A stretch of 64,000 bases of DNA from Rhodocollybia butyracea (Eukaryota; Basidiomycota; Agaricomycetes; Agaricales; Omphalotaceae): positions 353,920-417,919 of the forward strand of contig JADNRY010000024.1 in assembly GCA_015501585.1 (NCBI GenBank), written 5' to 3'. The notes beneath the pieces are model-generated. The model saw only the letters and a program-made list of their open reading frames with translations. It was not told where the DNA came from and searched no databases. The position numbers were made by a program, and so were the translations under genes. How positions within the stretch are numbered: position 1 is the stretch's first letter; each line of letters starts with the position of its first letter. Positions 33,420-45,139 of this stretch are shown here, piece after piece.

Positions 33420-33660
33420 TCCGTACTCAACACTGTAGAGCCATAACAGTCACTCTCGTAGCCATAGCCGTAACCGTAGTCGTAGCCATAGTTGTAGCCA
33501 TAACCGTAGCCATAGCCATAGTCGTAGTCGTAGTCGCGTTTGATTGCGTTTGTTTGATCGTGTGTTTGATCGTGTTTGTTTGATTGTGTGTTTGATTGTG
33601 TTTGTTTGATTGTGTTTGTTCAATCATGTTTGTTTGATCTTGTTTTGTTTGATCGCTATA
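33420..33660. repeat. Minisatellite: GTAGCCATAGCC and TTTGATTGTG runs
   Basis: From 33430 to 33535 the sequence is made of variants of GTAGCCATAGCC/GTAACCGTAGTC. It then switches to TTTGATTGTGTTTG variants (about 33537-33650). Both are degenerate tandem repeats without gene content. Confidence 0.8.
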
Positions 33661-34014
33661 TCCCTATGTGTGGTTAGCCAATATATCCACATATTCACGT
33701 CCAAAGATACATTACCTGAGAGTGGAATCAACTTTCACATATTGCTGCTTTACACTACCCTACGCTACTAATAATACAGCCAAGTTTGGATTAGCTGGAT
33801 GGCCGGAGCAATCTCGACAGGCTCTTGAGTGCTTGGGGCTGTCCTGATAGGGTAAAACTGTAGGGACAACTTCAGGTTTGCAATGTCAGGCTTGATAGAT
33901 TGCAACCTAGTTTGGGTTGTAAGCAAACTGCCAAGGAGCCATTACACAAAAATAGCATACCTTCATCTGATATATGAAGGTGAATCTTCTAAGAATGCAC
34001 GCTATTCTTCCGCA

Positions 34015-34785
34015 ATGCCGTTCCAAGCTCCTCACAACTTGTACAACAATTACCCCACTTATGACTGCGCTCTCCTGTCTGAATTTCAGCCTGGCTCTGA
34101 CTTCACCAAGGGCCTCGCAGGTATCCTCCACACCAAACATTATCAGCACATTCTGGATGCTATCTCGTGTCAGGATCCGGATTACTCAGGCCACCTCCAT
34201 ACGTTTGCGGTTGTCATGGGCAAGGCCAATGTTCTGAACTTCGGCGCCCTGAAGGTGGCGGTGAGTTAGCTAGCCATCTCTCTTTAAAAGTATCGACTTA
34301 CGGCTATGCAAAAGAGATGCGGTACTCTGCAATGTTGCAATGAAGATGGGATGCATTCCACAATATGCGCCTTGAAGGGCCGAGAGCCATACGAACTACT
34401 CGTCAAGTTTACCCACTGACTACACAGATGCAAGCAAAAGAACAAATTTGCTTTGATGCTGCCAAAGGTTATCACGCTCGCCAAAGTTCATGGTAAAGAA
34501 GGGGAGCTGTTCAAGCCGTTGCTAGACATGTACGACGCGATGGACAACAAGGAGAGTGAGTCCAGAGAAGAGATAAATGGCAGAAGAGGTAGGGACGAGG
34601 GGGGTGGCGGAAAAGAGGGAGCAAGCAATAGAGCCTCTCCTGCCGAGTATTTCCTATCTCACATCAAGCAGGTTTGTGCGAGGATTGAAAAGGTCGCATT
34701 GGATGAGCTTGTCTCAGAGAATGATAAGCTGGCCGCACTCAAATCACTCCTTCACGTTTTGGAAGGTGCTGGGCTTGACAACTAG
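34015..34785 (+). CDS. Unknown transposon-region gene, exons only partly resolved
   Basis: Exon 1 starts MPFQAPHNLYNNYPTYDCAL and continues LSEFQPGSDFTKGLAGILHT, then QHILDAISCQDPDYSGHLHT and VVMGKANVLNFGALKVA, ending at a GTGAGT donor (about 34261). The middle (34300-34440) is uncertain, with several frames open only briefly. The last exon reads FALMLPKVITLAKVHGKEGE, LFKPLLDMYDAMDNKESESR, a Gly/Arg-rich patch, and FLSHIKQVCARIEKVALDEL. It ends in a coiled-coil-like tail VSENDKLAALKSLLHVLEGA. I recognise no domain. Confidence 0.45.
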
Positions 34786-35975
34786 AGGAAAACCTTAGTG
34801 CTTGTAATTAGGTACAATGGCTTTAGAATGCGTACTTGATCATAGACCATCGCTATTTTTGCCCTCTATAGCTACACCTCAGCTACCACAGCCTTGAATT
34901 GACCATACCAGCAACTAGCCAGTGCAAAAATAACATTTCAACAGGGAAAAAAACCAATCTACCATAAAGATATCTGGATCCAACCACCTGCGCAAAGCAG
35001 CCTAACCGATATGTGACATCCGTCCCTAAGAGTCTGAGATGCAGGACGAGATTCATGCCAGTGAATCAGATAAACCAAAATGTGACGTCCCTAAGACGTA
35101 GCAGGAGATTCACGCCAGTGAACTAGTGCTCCAAGGGCTGCCTTAGCGGAAAGTGTTGAACCTTGCCAAACATGGGAGGGAGAGAGCCGAGTACTACTGA
35201 TGTAAGTTGTGACAGCCTAATGCGACAGTAGGTTGGATTTGCTACAACCCTAAAGCCATAGCACCAGATCCACCACAGTGAATCAGAAAGGACAATACGT
35301 GACTGAGAACCGAGCGGTCCTTGCATGGATACAGAGTTGAAAGACGGCTGAGATTGACAGACAGCAGTCAGTTAGAATACTGCGACACTAAGTCATAGTA
35401 ACAGATCCACATCAGTGAATCAGAGCTTTGGTGGACGGCTGGGCAGATGGATGGGTATACAAAAAAACATATGACTTTGGCGCCGAAGGCCCGAAATGCC
35501 GAAATGTTTGTAGAACGCGATCGCTCAGCGCCTAAATTCTCCAAACCTTCAACGCTTTCTCTTAGATGACTGAAGTCGTCTTTACTGCAACTTAGAGTTG
35601 CAGTAAGCTTTGACTGCTGTCGATACTCTCCTTCTTCCTCAAGCAATAGTAGAATATCAAATAATATCTATTTCAGGTCAGTTGGAACATTCTCATATTT
35701 TCAACCTTCCCTGAATTCATAGCAAAATGATAGGACAGCCTAGATTGCATCCCTAGACCTAGACAAGGGCTCAATGTTCAGCCTGCCCCACTTCCAACAT
35801 TTTTCTGTTCCAATTTGATCAGTTTTACTGCCTGGTATTACCGGTAATTGGAACATCCAGTCGAACCATGAAATTCAGCAATCTACGTTCCGCCTGGTAT
35901 CTACTTACCGACAAACGAACCTGCCTCAACAAAAATTAGCTGGCTATTCAGCGCCCTCTTTACTTCCTTTGACCC
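34786..35975. repeat. Spacer with four hairpin repeats AGATTCACGCCAGTGAATCAG-like
   Basis: Near 35048-35068, 35106-35128, 35262-35284 and 35402-35424 a word of the type GATTCACGCCAGTGAATC occurs, preceded by CTAAGNCGTAGCA-like text. GATTCA and TGAATC pair, giving small stem-loops. ATGTGACGTCCCTAAG-like text also recurs upstream of the first two. The rest of the stretch has no supported gene. Confidence 0.6.
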
Positions 35976-37010
35976 TTGCCAAGGCCTCAGATCTCAGAAC
36001 CAACTAGACACCATCAGCCATCCCATTCCCCTGCTCATGAAATACACTCTCATAGCCTTCGCCTAAAAGCATACAAACCAGATTCTCAAATTCGTCCACC
36101 CATGCTTGACCCATTACTCATCTATTCCAGTGCTTTGGTCACCATTGTTGATGCGCACTCCATCACCGACAAAATCTTGCACCTTGCACTGACAACCCCT
36201 TTCACCCCCAACAAAGAAATTGAAGATGTCCGCCCCACCCTCGACAGTCTTGACAGGATCGCTTGCCATGCTATACCGCAGATTCTGGCCACTCTTGAGC
36301 GCCGTCCTTTTACTGGTACCCACTTTGGTGAACGTCCAGTCTGGCACGCCCCTTCTCCTGCTAACATCTTGCCCTTTAGATATTAGCCCAAACAATGAGT
36401 GCCCAGCCAGAGAGCAAATGATTGTGGAGTTTGATGATAGCTTCACTAATGCAGCTCAAGCCGCTGTGAACAAAGTCGTTGACTTGGAACATCATTTACG
36501 CAACTTTTTCCCTCCAACTGCGCCTCAGATTCACAATGCTATCATAAAGCTACAGTCCTGGATGTTCACATTCATTCCTCATCTACGAGCGGTTGTGACA
36601 CGCAAGCCAATCTCAAGCCAACTACTCCACCACTTGGTGCGCTCAGGTATGCAACTCCATCCACCCCTCACTCGTCTTTTGTTGACTTCTTACTAGACCT
36701 ACCTGACGACGATGAATTCAGTGGCCAAGTTTCCCCTGCTCTCAGCGATGACATTGAACGACCCCATGACCCCTCCTCTGTAGGCCTGTGGTTGAACAAC
36801 CTCCCGGTGCCATCCCACACCTCCAAAAATGTAGATTCGGACTCAGAGACTTTGCGTTCAGAAGATTCAGAGACAGATACAGAGATGGAGACTGATGCTA
36901 ACGATGGTTCCGACGTTGGCTCTGACAATGGCTCAGATGCTGGTTCAGACACAAACTCACGCTGTGTAGATAGTCCCATTTTGATTATAGACCTCACAGA
37001 AGATGATTAG
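35976..37010 (+). CDS. Transposon-region acidic protein ending in a SUMO-interaction-like motif
   Basis: Three exons are read. The first ends at GTHFG near 36326. It joins ISPNNECPAREQMIVEFDDS, a helical part (AAQAAVNKVVDLEHHLRNFF, LQSWMFTFIPHLRAVVTRKP). After a 50-nt intron (about 36646-36695) comes DLPDDDEFSGQVSPALSDDI, then an Asp/Ser/Gly-rich acidic region of repeats (DGSDVGSDNGSDAGSD). The last residues are SPILIIDLTEDD-stop, where IIDLTEDD is a textbook-looking SUMO-interaction pattern. The start is uncertain: ATG 35976 gives a His/Ser-rich leader, and a downstream ATG at 36102 starts MLDPLLIYSSALVTIVDAHS, which looks more ordered. Function is unknown. Confidence 0.55.
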
Positions 37011-37064
37011 TAGAATAGGATCTAATTTTTTTGTATGTACGTTAGCCATCACAGCTAAAATACA

Positions 37065-39617
37065 TTATATTTTGAGAGACACTGCTGAAAAATTTGCCTC
37101 TGCAATTTTGGTCTTTATGATACTAGCATCCTCTTCACCTTCCCGCAAACAATGCCTAGCCAATACCTGAGCCATGATCTCACCTGTGCAAGGTTTCTTC
37201 AACTTCAACTCCACAGTCAATACATGCTCACATCTTTTGGCAAGCCCCTCGTACATTTTGGACTGGTGTTTTGCAAAAGCTGCGTGGCCAAAAGACCATG
37301 AAACAACATCTGGGGGCGGCTTTTTGGGGTGGCTCCTTTTTTTCCAAGATATGCTCAACCTCTCAAACACATGGATACTGTTAAGTAATTTGCAGTAAAT
37401 CTTTTCCTTCGCCTCTCGCCATCGTTTCATGTCAGCCTTGGCTCGGAAATAAGATATGCGATCACCTGAAACTGTACTCAGCTAATCTTATAGGTTTAAG
37501 AGGTTGTAACATACGCACTCTCTTCATCAAACTTTGAAAGATCTTGCTGTCGTCCCTGGCCTAATATTTTGAAAATATGACCGGCCATCCACAGCCATCC
37601 ATCCTTCATCTCATCTTTGTTAGTCTTTCCAGGTTTTGCTTTAATTCCAGAAGGACCTACACCAATAAATTAGCATTTTATAAGAAGGAATAGAAAGGAT
37701 GTCTTACGTGCACGACGTGTCTGTATTGTCCCGGCCACCGGGTCAGCTGTGAGAGGAGAATCATTGTCTGACAAGGCATTGTCGTTTGATTGCAGTTGGA
37801 AATGGTACAAAGCTCCATCCACACACCTAGAATCGCCGATTTTTCTGGTATGATGAGTAGGTTTGCAGTACGTGTCCTCTGGGGTCATATGTGGAAGTTT
37901 TGAGGCGTTAGGGAACCCAAGCGCAAGGAGATAAAGTTGGTGCCTGTTATAGTCTGCAATACAAGACAGAAATTCCACTTCTATCCTTTGAATCTGCAAG
38001 GCCGCTTGAGTTTTGCCTTTGCTACCCCTTTCATTCTTGTTTTTATCCTTGTAGGCAAGAGACTTTGCTCTCGCTGCATCCCGGACATTGGAGACAGAAC
38101 CGTAAAGGTCTGCCTCACAAAGTGCCATTTCCGTCTGGGCTAGCTCTAGAAGCTGTCAAACCTTTCTCTGTTCTTCAGAGAGAGAGCTGGGGAGGAAAAG
38201 GTTTTCATCTTCAGGCTCTGTATGGTCGGGAATAGAGGCAATAAGATCATGAACTAGAGGCATGACTGAAGACTGCAAGTCCCTGAATGCGGAGATGTCA
38301 GATTCTAGGTTGGTCCTTTGGTTCTCGATTTCTCTCTTTATGGTTTCGGTTTGATTGAGTGTCAATTTACCCTTAACTCTTTGTCTAGTGTATTATTGTT
38401 ATAACAATCAGACCAGATAAGATAAAGTTCCACATACTGCTTTTGTTCGATTGACAAAGCTTGCTCGAGCATAAAGATAGAGGCCTCTGCGGGGTCGAAA
38501 AGGTCGGTGTGCATGGTTTTGGACAGAAGTTCCTTGTATATCTTATCTCTTGAAGGAACTAGATGGTTTGAATGAGAACAGACGTCGCCGAGAATAAATT
38601 AAAGAGATTAACCTTGTGTCTGGTGCTCGTATATCTCTTGAATGATACCGTTTGCCCAACGCTGCTTCTGTTTTGCCTGCTCTTCCCAGTTGGAGATCCG
38701 GTCATGGTAGGAGATAGAGTAGGAGAGAAATATGTTTCGGTGTTGAGCAAACAGGACTGCGGCATCCTTGTAAGCGTCCTCAAAGATCGAGTAGATTCAG
38801 CTGACTTTCCTCCAATTCCAATATCTGTAATGGAATGATAAATAGCCCATACGATGGCCTGAGTTCATTTGGCGAGCAGACCCAGCCAGCTGATTGAGTT
38901 CAACCCAAGGTTGCTCAGCAGTCTCGCCATGGAAGTGGCCCCAGGAAGGACAGTACGTGGGATTGAAACAAAAATTGCATTTGAGTCTATGGTCCTTGAT
39001 ATGCACCATTGGAATAGAAACAAATATTACGGATTAGGGGGAAGTAGTCAGGGAAGAATTCTTGAAACCAATGTGGAAGATTGATACAGTACTGACAGTT
39101 ACAGTCATAAGAGAGACATCAGTCAGATACCCCTTGGTGAGTAGCCATTTTCCCATGCCTGGTATGAGAAAATGCATGTTTGAGAGCCATATCTGAATAC
39201 CTGAACCTAAGAGGCTAGTCAATATATGTGTTTCTTCAGAGCAAATGACACGCACCCCTCTCCCCTATCCATATTCATAGATGACAATATTACACAGTGA
39301 GAGCAAGCAAGATTGACTACTCCAGAATAAAGCATATTCTTGAATTTCTTCTTATTCTGATTATTGACCGCTTTAAGATAATGACAAGTCGATTTCTGAT
39401 TGGGTGTGAAGTCAGAGAGCGCAATGATATTCGGTAAATAGAACTGATAAAACCTCTGTGTTGTCCGCAGATTTTGCCAGATATATTTTGACTTCTTCTT
39501 GATCAGGGAAGTAGCCAATCCCCGCCGTGTCTAAGGAGATGTTGTTGGGGTCTGTGTTCTTCTTGTACTGTCCTATGTGGAAGTTGCCATCCATGGTCAC
39601 TTGTATTTGGTTGGTGT
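37065..39617 (-). pseudogene. KDZ transposase, C-terminal two thirds (5' end missing)
   Basis: KDZ (Kyakuja-Dileera-Zisupton) transposases move large DNA elements in Agaricomycetes. The reading starts at the edge of the 1.84-kb repeat with QVTMDGNFHIGQYKKNTDPN, then AGIGYFPDQEEVKIYLAKSA. After an intron comes FKNMLYSGVVNLACSHCVIL. The core block is GETAEQPWVELNQLAGSARQ and MNSGHRMGYLSFHYRYWNWR. The C-terminal helical part includes LFLPSSLSEEQRKV, LCEADLYGSVSNVRDAARAK, MTPEDTYCKPTHHTRKIGDS, and KMYEGLAKRCEHVL down to ANFSAVSLKI. Several short introns interrupt it. The N-terminal Cys-rich region is absent, because copy 2 of the 1.84-kb repeat cuts in at 39617. Confidence 0.78.
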
Positions 39618-41458
39618 TATTTGGGTATTTACGTGTAGGTATGCGAAAGGTGCTATAAAACAACCTAACAAAAACACTACCGCACCTAACCAGACTATCA
39701 ATATGTAAGGGAGCGAGGGCGGGTTGTCAGAGATTCCCCAAGGGAAAGTCTTGTAATATTGGATGTACACGTGCGACTGCTCCAGGTTCAAGACTGTAGC
39801 GCTAACGTGGGTAACTAAGCTTAGACAACTCTTAGAACTAAGTCAAGAGAAGCCTAGTTGGGGTGTACGAGTGTACAAGGGAACCAGGTGTGTATGTCCA
39901 AATCAATTAACCAAAACCAAAACCAATACAACGAAACTAAGATTCTCCTAGGCAAACTCTGGCTCTAGCTAGAATAGTAATCTCGAGGTTTGTCAACAAC
40001 CCTAGGCAAACTCTGGCACTAGCTGCTGTGACGCCGTAAAGTCCTCGACCAAACTCTGGGCCAAGCTACAATATTGTGAGTGAACTTAATCACTAGGAAC
40101 TCGTACCACAATCTTAGTGGCTCATCTAACTTCGTGAAGAAGTCAACTAAGGAACCCTCACTCTGGAGCCGAATAATCCCTTACTAGAAGCTGTCCCCTC
40201 TAAGGAAGCAACTAGATTTGAGTTGATCTGGAGTTCAAGAGAACTCTACACACTTAAATTTGATCAAGATATAAATGGGCTTTGCGAAGCATGTGAAGTT
40301 TATTACTTTCTTAAGATAACCAAGTCAGGAGGCGTCACGCTACTGATCCCGTGGGGATGTTCTACGGAGCACTGGTCTTAGCAGTCAAGTTGAGGGCAAG
40401 AAACTTGTCTTATTGAATAAATATATCTGGCTTATATACTGAGTAGAGAGAGTTTAATACAAAAAATAGATGAAACAGATACGTAGAGAGACGGAAAGAG
40501 AGTGGAACAGGGGAATCTGGCTCGGAAAGGAAACTCCAGCCTATATATGGTACACACGATAAAGAAATAGTCCATTCTTGGGTATATATCAGAGGTAAAA
40601 TATGATTTCGTGAGGATTAACATAGTTTTAGAGTGTTTTGATCCGAGCAAGGTTTCTCCGATTACTCCACAATTCTCTGGGGTCAGGAGTACCTTTATGC
40701 TTCATGATCACTCGCCACCTGGTTTCCCTTGGGTGAGTTTCATTCTATTCCTCGGATAGTTTTGTCCATCCTGAGTGTGATTAACATTCTCTCGAGAAGG
40801 CCTGTTATCTAGCTTTCCAACAACACCACTTATGATAATCTCGAGCAACTGTGCTGAGTATGTACAAGTGATTCCCGATAGTCGGCTTTAACGGATAAGA
40901 CCTTCCGTGTATGATTTCTAAGATCAAATGTTTCGATTTGCCAAGGCTATCCCGGCACGTAGCTTTCCGTAGGACCGCTAAGCATGTTTCTACCGTCCTC
41001 ACGGTTGCAACCGGTGCCGCGAATAGATCTCTACGGTTTCCTTGGGATCGTTCTGGTCCATTGTTACGGACTGTAAAGTCCACATCTTAACATAGCTCGT
41101 TGGGGGTCTTAGTGCGAGGGATGCCTTCCCTCATAATTCCTTCCCTTGAGTAATGCGTTGGCTTAGTACTTATCCCGCTTTGAGATGTCCTGTAGTTTAG
41201 AGAGTCTACACTCTTGGGTATAACTAGATTGATGATCTAGCGTTACATCTCCGGGCAGCCCAGGTATCCTCACTGGCTTGGCTCTAGGCTACGCTTGTGG
41301 GCGTACCTTCACGGCTTGCTGAGTATTATTGTTAAGTTCTTTGCCTCGGCAACAGCTATCATGCTCGGGCTCCGTATAACTCTCTTATTGCATTGTATAA
41401 CACGTACAAAGTGTCAAAATGTACGGTTACACGCCTTAGGCCGATTTTAGGCCTAATA
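39618..41458 (-). mobile_element. 1.84-kb repeat, copy 2 (inverted, no target duplication)
   Basis: This is the near-identical reverse complement of 25133-26966, with the same ends: TATTTGGGTATTTACG at 39618 and GGCCTAATA at 41458. Flanks are GTGT on the left and CCAT on the right, so no target duplication is seen. The left flank is KDZ coding sequence, but the matching KDZ 5' part does not resume on the right. That points to rearrangement or deletion at this copy. Confidence 0.82.
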
Positions 41459-43074
41459 CCATGCTTAAACGGCAGCTCTCAAAGCAGCAGACAGAGCGAG
41501 AACGATGGTCGCGGCAGCTCGCAGCCCATTACCCCCCTTGCTCCTCTCGCCTTACCCAAGATCGGCGCGGGGTTGGGCCTGGGTAGCCTTGGTTTCGGCT
41601 TTTCCCACCTGGAGTTCTTGGACAGCGCTAGCTTTATGTTGACATCTTCGCCAGCCAACAAAGCTACTGGCGAAGCTACAGCAGACCGAACGGCCGTTAT
41701 ATCTTCCAACCTTAACCCTTTCAACTCAAACGCGACTTGCGGCTCCGTTATTTGCGACTGGCCTTCCTGCCTCACCAACGCTTCCTTTTCCTCGATCTCC
41801 TCTCGATCTTCTTTGCCTCCTCTATCTCCTTCGCCTTCCCCACCGTCATACCGCTCAAAGACTCTCCACTAACTGCAGCAACAAGAAACGCAACCGCCTC
41901 CGCATTCGTTCCTGGTTCTGGGCTTTTTAGGGGGTGCTTGTCCCTGGGGCATGATGCATGAGGTCTAGAAATTCCGCCGCTTTGTGGATGCGGAGAAAAA
42001 GATCAAGAAAGCTAAACGGTGGGGAGAAGGAGAGGGTGCGATGGCTCCTATGAGGATGAGGGCTGCTACGGCAATGGGTTGGATGGTCAGCATTGAGAGG
42101 CTCTAGCAGAGGATGCGCTTTTGCTTGCAATTAAGAGCCAGAGCCTAGCGCTGGCCCTCTCTCATATGCGTAAACTCCAGGAGATGTGGGTCAGCTTAGT
42201 GCTTAGCGGGTGTCGCGTCAGATTCAGGATAGCGAGCTCCTAGGTCCGAATTGCGGTGAAAACCCTTGTGTGGCTCACTGGCTTGTTCAGTAAAAGGTTA
42301 CAACTGCCATAGCTCAACCAGGAGCAGTGTTTCCGCCGTCTCCGCTTTGATCACTATCGCCACGTCCCAGGCAATGCGCCAAAGCTATGGCTGCTGTTGT
42401 CCAACTGCTGCAGAGGTTGCGGTTGGCACCTCGGCTTTAAAATTTAAAGGTTCAGGTCCTTCCTTGCCTTCCACATCGCAGCAGATGCCCCCTCTACACC
42501 CTCACCTGCTTCATCGCTTGTGCCGTCTCTCAACAAGCGCAATTGCCTTTAATTGTTCCTCCATCTCTGCAGAGCTCCGTGTTCGGAGGATGGTCGGAGC
42601 TAACGTGTTGCATGGGCAGTCCGTTCCAGCGCGAGCAGAGCCTGGGCTCATCCAAAAAAGCCTGAGCAGCCTGTGCTTCACCAGCCACGCCGGCTGTTAG
42701 TTTCAGTGTTGGATGCCTTTGGAGGCGTAGACCCTAATGGCAAAGGCGAAGGCGGCCACCCCTTAAGAGGAGGAGGAGGGAGCTTTATTGCTGCCGCTTA
42801 TGACGCTATTCGATGGCAGCATGGCTGAGGAAATGGTTGAGGATGGTGTCTCAAAAGAAGGTGAGGACGGAGGCGGCAAAGAAGGCCTATCTACTTCGGT
42901 GGGTACCACATTGAGCTTTGCAAACGATGAGGATGCTCGATTCTGCCAGCCCACTCATTGCCCGTAGTTAGTAACATATCTTGGCATGTATGCAGTATGC
43001 TTTAAGTCAGATGAATAACAAATGATCTAACACGTCACGCGGCAAAACAGAGTCGTTTCTCAATCCTTTCCGTC
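41459..43074. other. Degenerate coding-like DNA, probably minus strand
   Basis: Minus-strand pieces such as ERYDGGEGEGDRGGKEDREE, QITEPQVAFELKGLRLEDIT and RTRSSAEMEEQLKAIALVER look protein-like, with acidic helical composition. They lie in different frames broken by stops, so this is best seen as the remains of one or two transposon-region genes. No family is recognised. Confidence 0.35.
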
Positions 43075-44643
43075 ATGTCTGTATCAACCACAAGGTGGGC
43101 TCTCAGTCTTCTCCTCAACACCCAGCTCTCAAACCTTGAGCTAATTAGAAAAATGTATCAAAACCTGTACCGACCCCACAAGCTGCACAAAGACTGCATG
43201 ATCGTCCACTACAAACCATTTGGAGTCACTCGAAGCTGCACGCACACGCTCCTTAAAAAGATACACAAGATCATAGATAGTTGCCAGATGTTTGTCCCAT
43301 CTCTCTCCCTACACCAGCTTTTGAACCCGGCAGCCAAAGACCAGCTCGATGCTCTTGTTGACACACAATTTCCAACGCCGTCCGCATCCAACAGCCGGTT
43401 CTACTCAGACTCAGCGTTCCAGATGAACCAGCTACAAGAAGCCGCCAGGATCCTTGCAACAGTTGCTCGCGTTAAATCAAAACTCACCTTATATCTAACA
43501 GTCCACGGCACCCTTCTTTCTGATAACGCCGCTTTGTGTGTGCTCGAGAGCTTGAAGCATTTTCGAGGATGTATCGGTATGAAGAGGATGGCCGTAGAAA
43601 GCGCTTTGTGGAAAGGCCTTGACGACTACCCAGAGGAGACGGAGGCAAAGCTAAGAGATTTGCTGGACCAGGTGTGTAGGAAATACCTCCTCTCCCAGCC
43701 CTTTGTCTGAATCACACTAGTCGTCATACAGCCCTGGCATTTTCACTTCAAAATTTAGCTCTGTTAAGCTCTCAGACTTTTGAACGCTTGGTGTTGGGTG
43801 TTGCATCAACGACGAAATCGTCAACTATTTTGTCAGCAAGTGGTGCGCCCAGTCAGGCACTACTCTTGGGCTGAGCTCGTTTTTTGCTCCTAAATGTCTT
43901 TTTATCCAGAGCACGACCGCCTGCATTCCCAAGAGCGGAGTTCTGACTAAAGCAGAGGAGAACACAGTTGAGAGGTGGTGTCGTAAAGCCATAGTAAGTG
44001 GTGGGCTTTTGCCGCATGCGCTTGTACGAGCTCTCAACATTTTCGATAGGCAGCGCAGAACCTCAAGGACTGGGATAGCGTATTCATTCCTATCAACAAA
44101 AACAGTAATCATTGGTATTCTGCACGCATCGATTTCCTTCTCAAGCGCATCAACATCTACAACAGCTGGAAGCCTACATGCTTAAACAACCGCCAGAAAC
44201 CTCCGCTCCTTAGGAAAAATGCTAATTTAATGCTGGTGCGTTTCTTTCCCTTCCTACTGCTGGCCTCAGATGCTGTGTTCAAGCAAACCGTAGGTTCTAT
44301 TGTGGCTTACGGAGGTCCTAAGTAGAGTTCGAGGCCAGGAGATCCACCTAAAAAATAACGTGGGCTGCGGGTGGGTGTTCGATCCCCACTTTGAGGTGCG
44401 CCTAGTAGGCTTGCGTTTGTGTCCTAATTTCTGCCAGTGCTCACCGATTCTCAGGTTCACTTCCAGCCTAACGGGTATGACTGCGGCGTTCACTTGCTGT
44501 GGCACCTTTGGCACATCTTGGAATTTCAACAGATCAAGCTTGGGGACAACTGCCAGCTGAGCCATCTCAAATTCACCGATGACATGGCAGGTAAGCGTTT
44601 GAGGCTGGCCCATGAGATGCTCTCAGACGCTGGTGTAGCATAG
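43075..44643 (+). CDS. Ulp1-type (C48) cysteine protease domain protein, transposon-linked
   Basis: Ulp1-like proteases cleave SUMO from proteins or mature its precursor; such genes are common beside KDZ-type elements. The first exon (MSVSTTRWALSLLLNTQLSN) leads to MYQNLYRPHKLHKDCMIVHY and helices ending LRDLLDQ. An intron of about 90 nt follows. The catalytic part is CINDEIVNYFVSKWCAQSGT, LKDWDSVFIPINKNSNHWYS (catalytic His), ARIDFLLKRINIYNSWKP and HFQPNGYDCGVHLLWHLWHI (oxyanion Gln and catalytic Cys). Where relatives have IYDS, this has IYNS, so the expected Asp is Asn. A one-base frame change seems needed near 43797-43805, just before CINDEIV. Introns near 44000-44050 and 44236-44450 were placed by frame. 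The stop is at 44641-44643. Confidence 0.68.
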
Positions 44644-44856
44644 CGAAGCACGTCTTATATCTAATTATGGCTGTATTTACTGTACAAGAGTATATCACTT
44701 AAACTGTGCCATGCGCTCTCCTCATAAGGGCTGCAATTACTTACCAACTGTCCGCCATTGCTTACTTTCAAAACTTTTGCTAGTAGAGGTTGCAAGCATA
44801 TACTTTGTAATTATAACAAATTTTATTGGCATGAAGAGTTTCCTAGGCTTCACTCA

Positions 44857-44948
44857 GGCTGGTCTCAGGATTCTCCCAGGCTGGTCTCAGGATTCTCTCA
44901 GGCTGGTCGCAGGATTCTCTCAGGCTTCTCCCAGGCTTTTCCCAGGAG
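44857..44948. repeat. 22-bp tandem repeat CAGGCTGGTCTCAGGATTCT
   Basis: Three 22-bp units built on CAGGCTGGTCTCAGGATTCT are followed by shortened 11-bp units (CAGGCTTCTCC, CAGGCTTTTCC). Confidence 0.85.
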
Positions 44949-45139
44949 ACATAGGAGACTTAGAGTACCTGGGATACCTAGGCAGTTTAAAGAGCCTCTG
45001 CAGCATCAGGCTCATCCAAGGCAAACTCCAAGGTTCCTCCAGGCTTTCCAAGGAACAGTAAGGGCAACATAGGGCACTCTAGATAGCCTCTGTGCCCTGA
45101 GGCTCATCTGGGGAAGCATAGGCTAGAAGCATATTTCCT

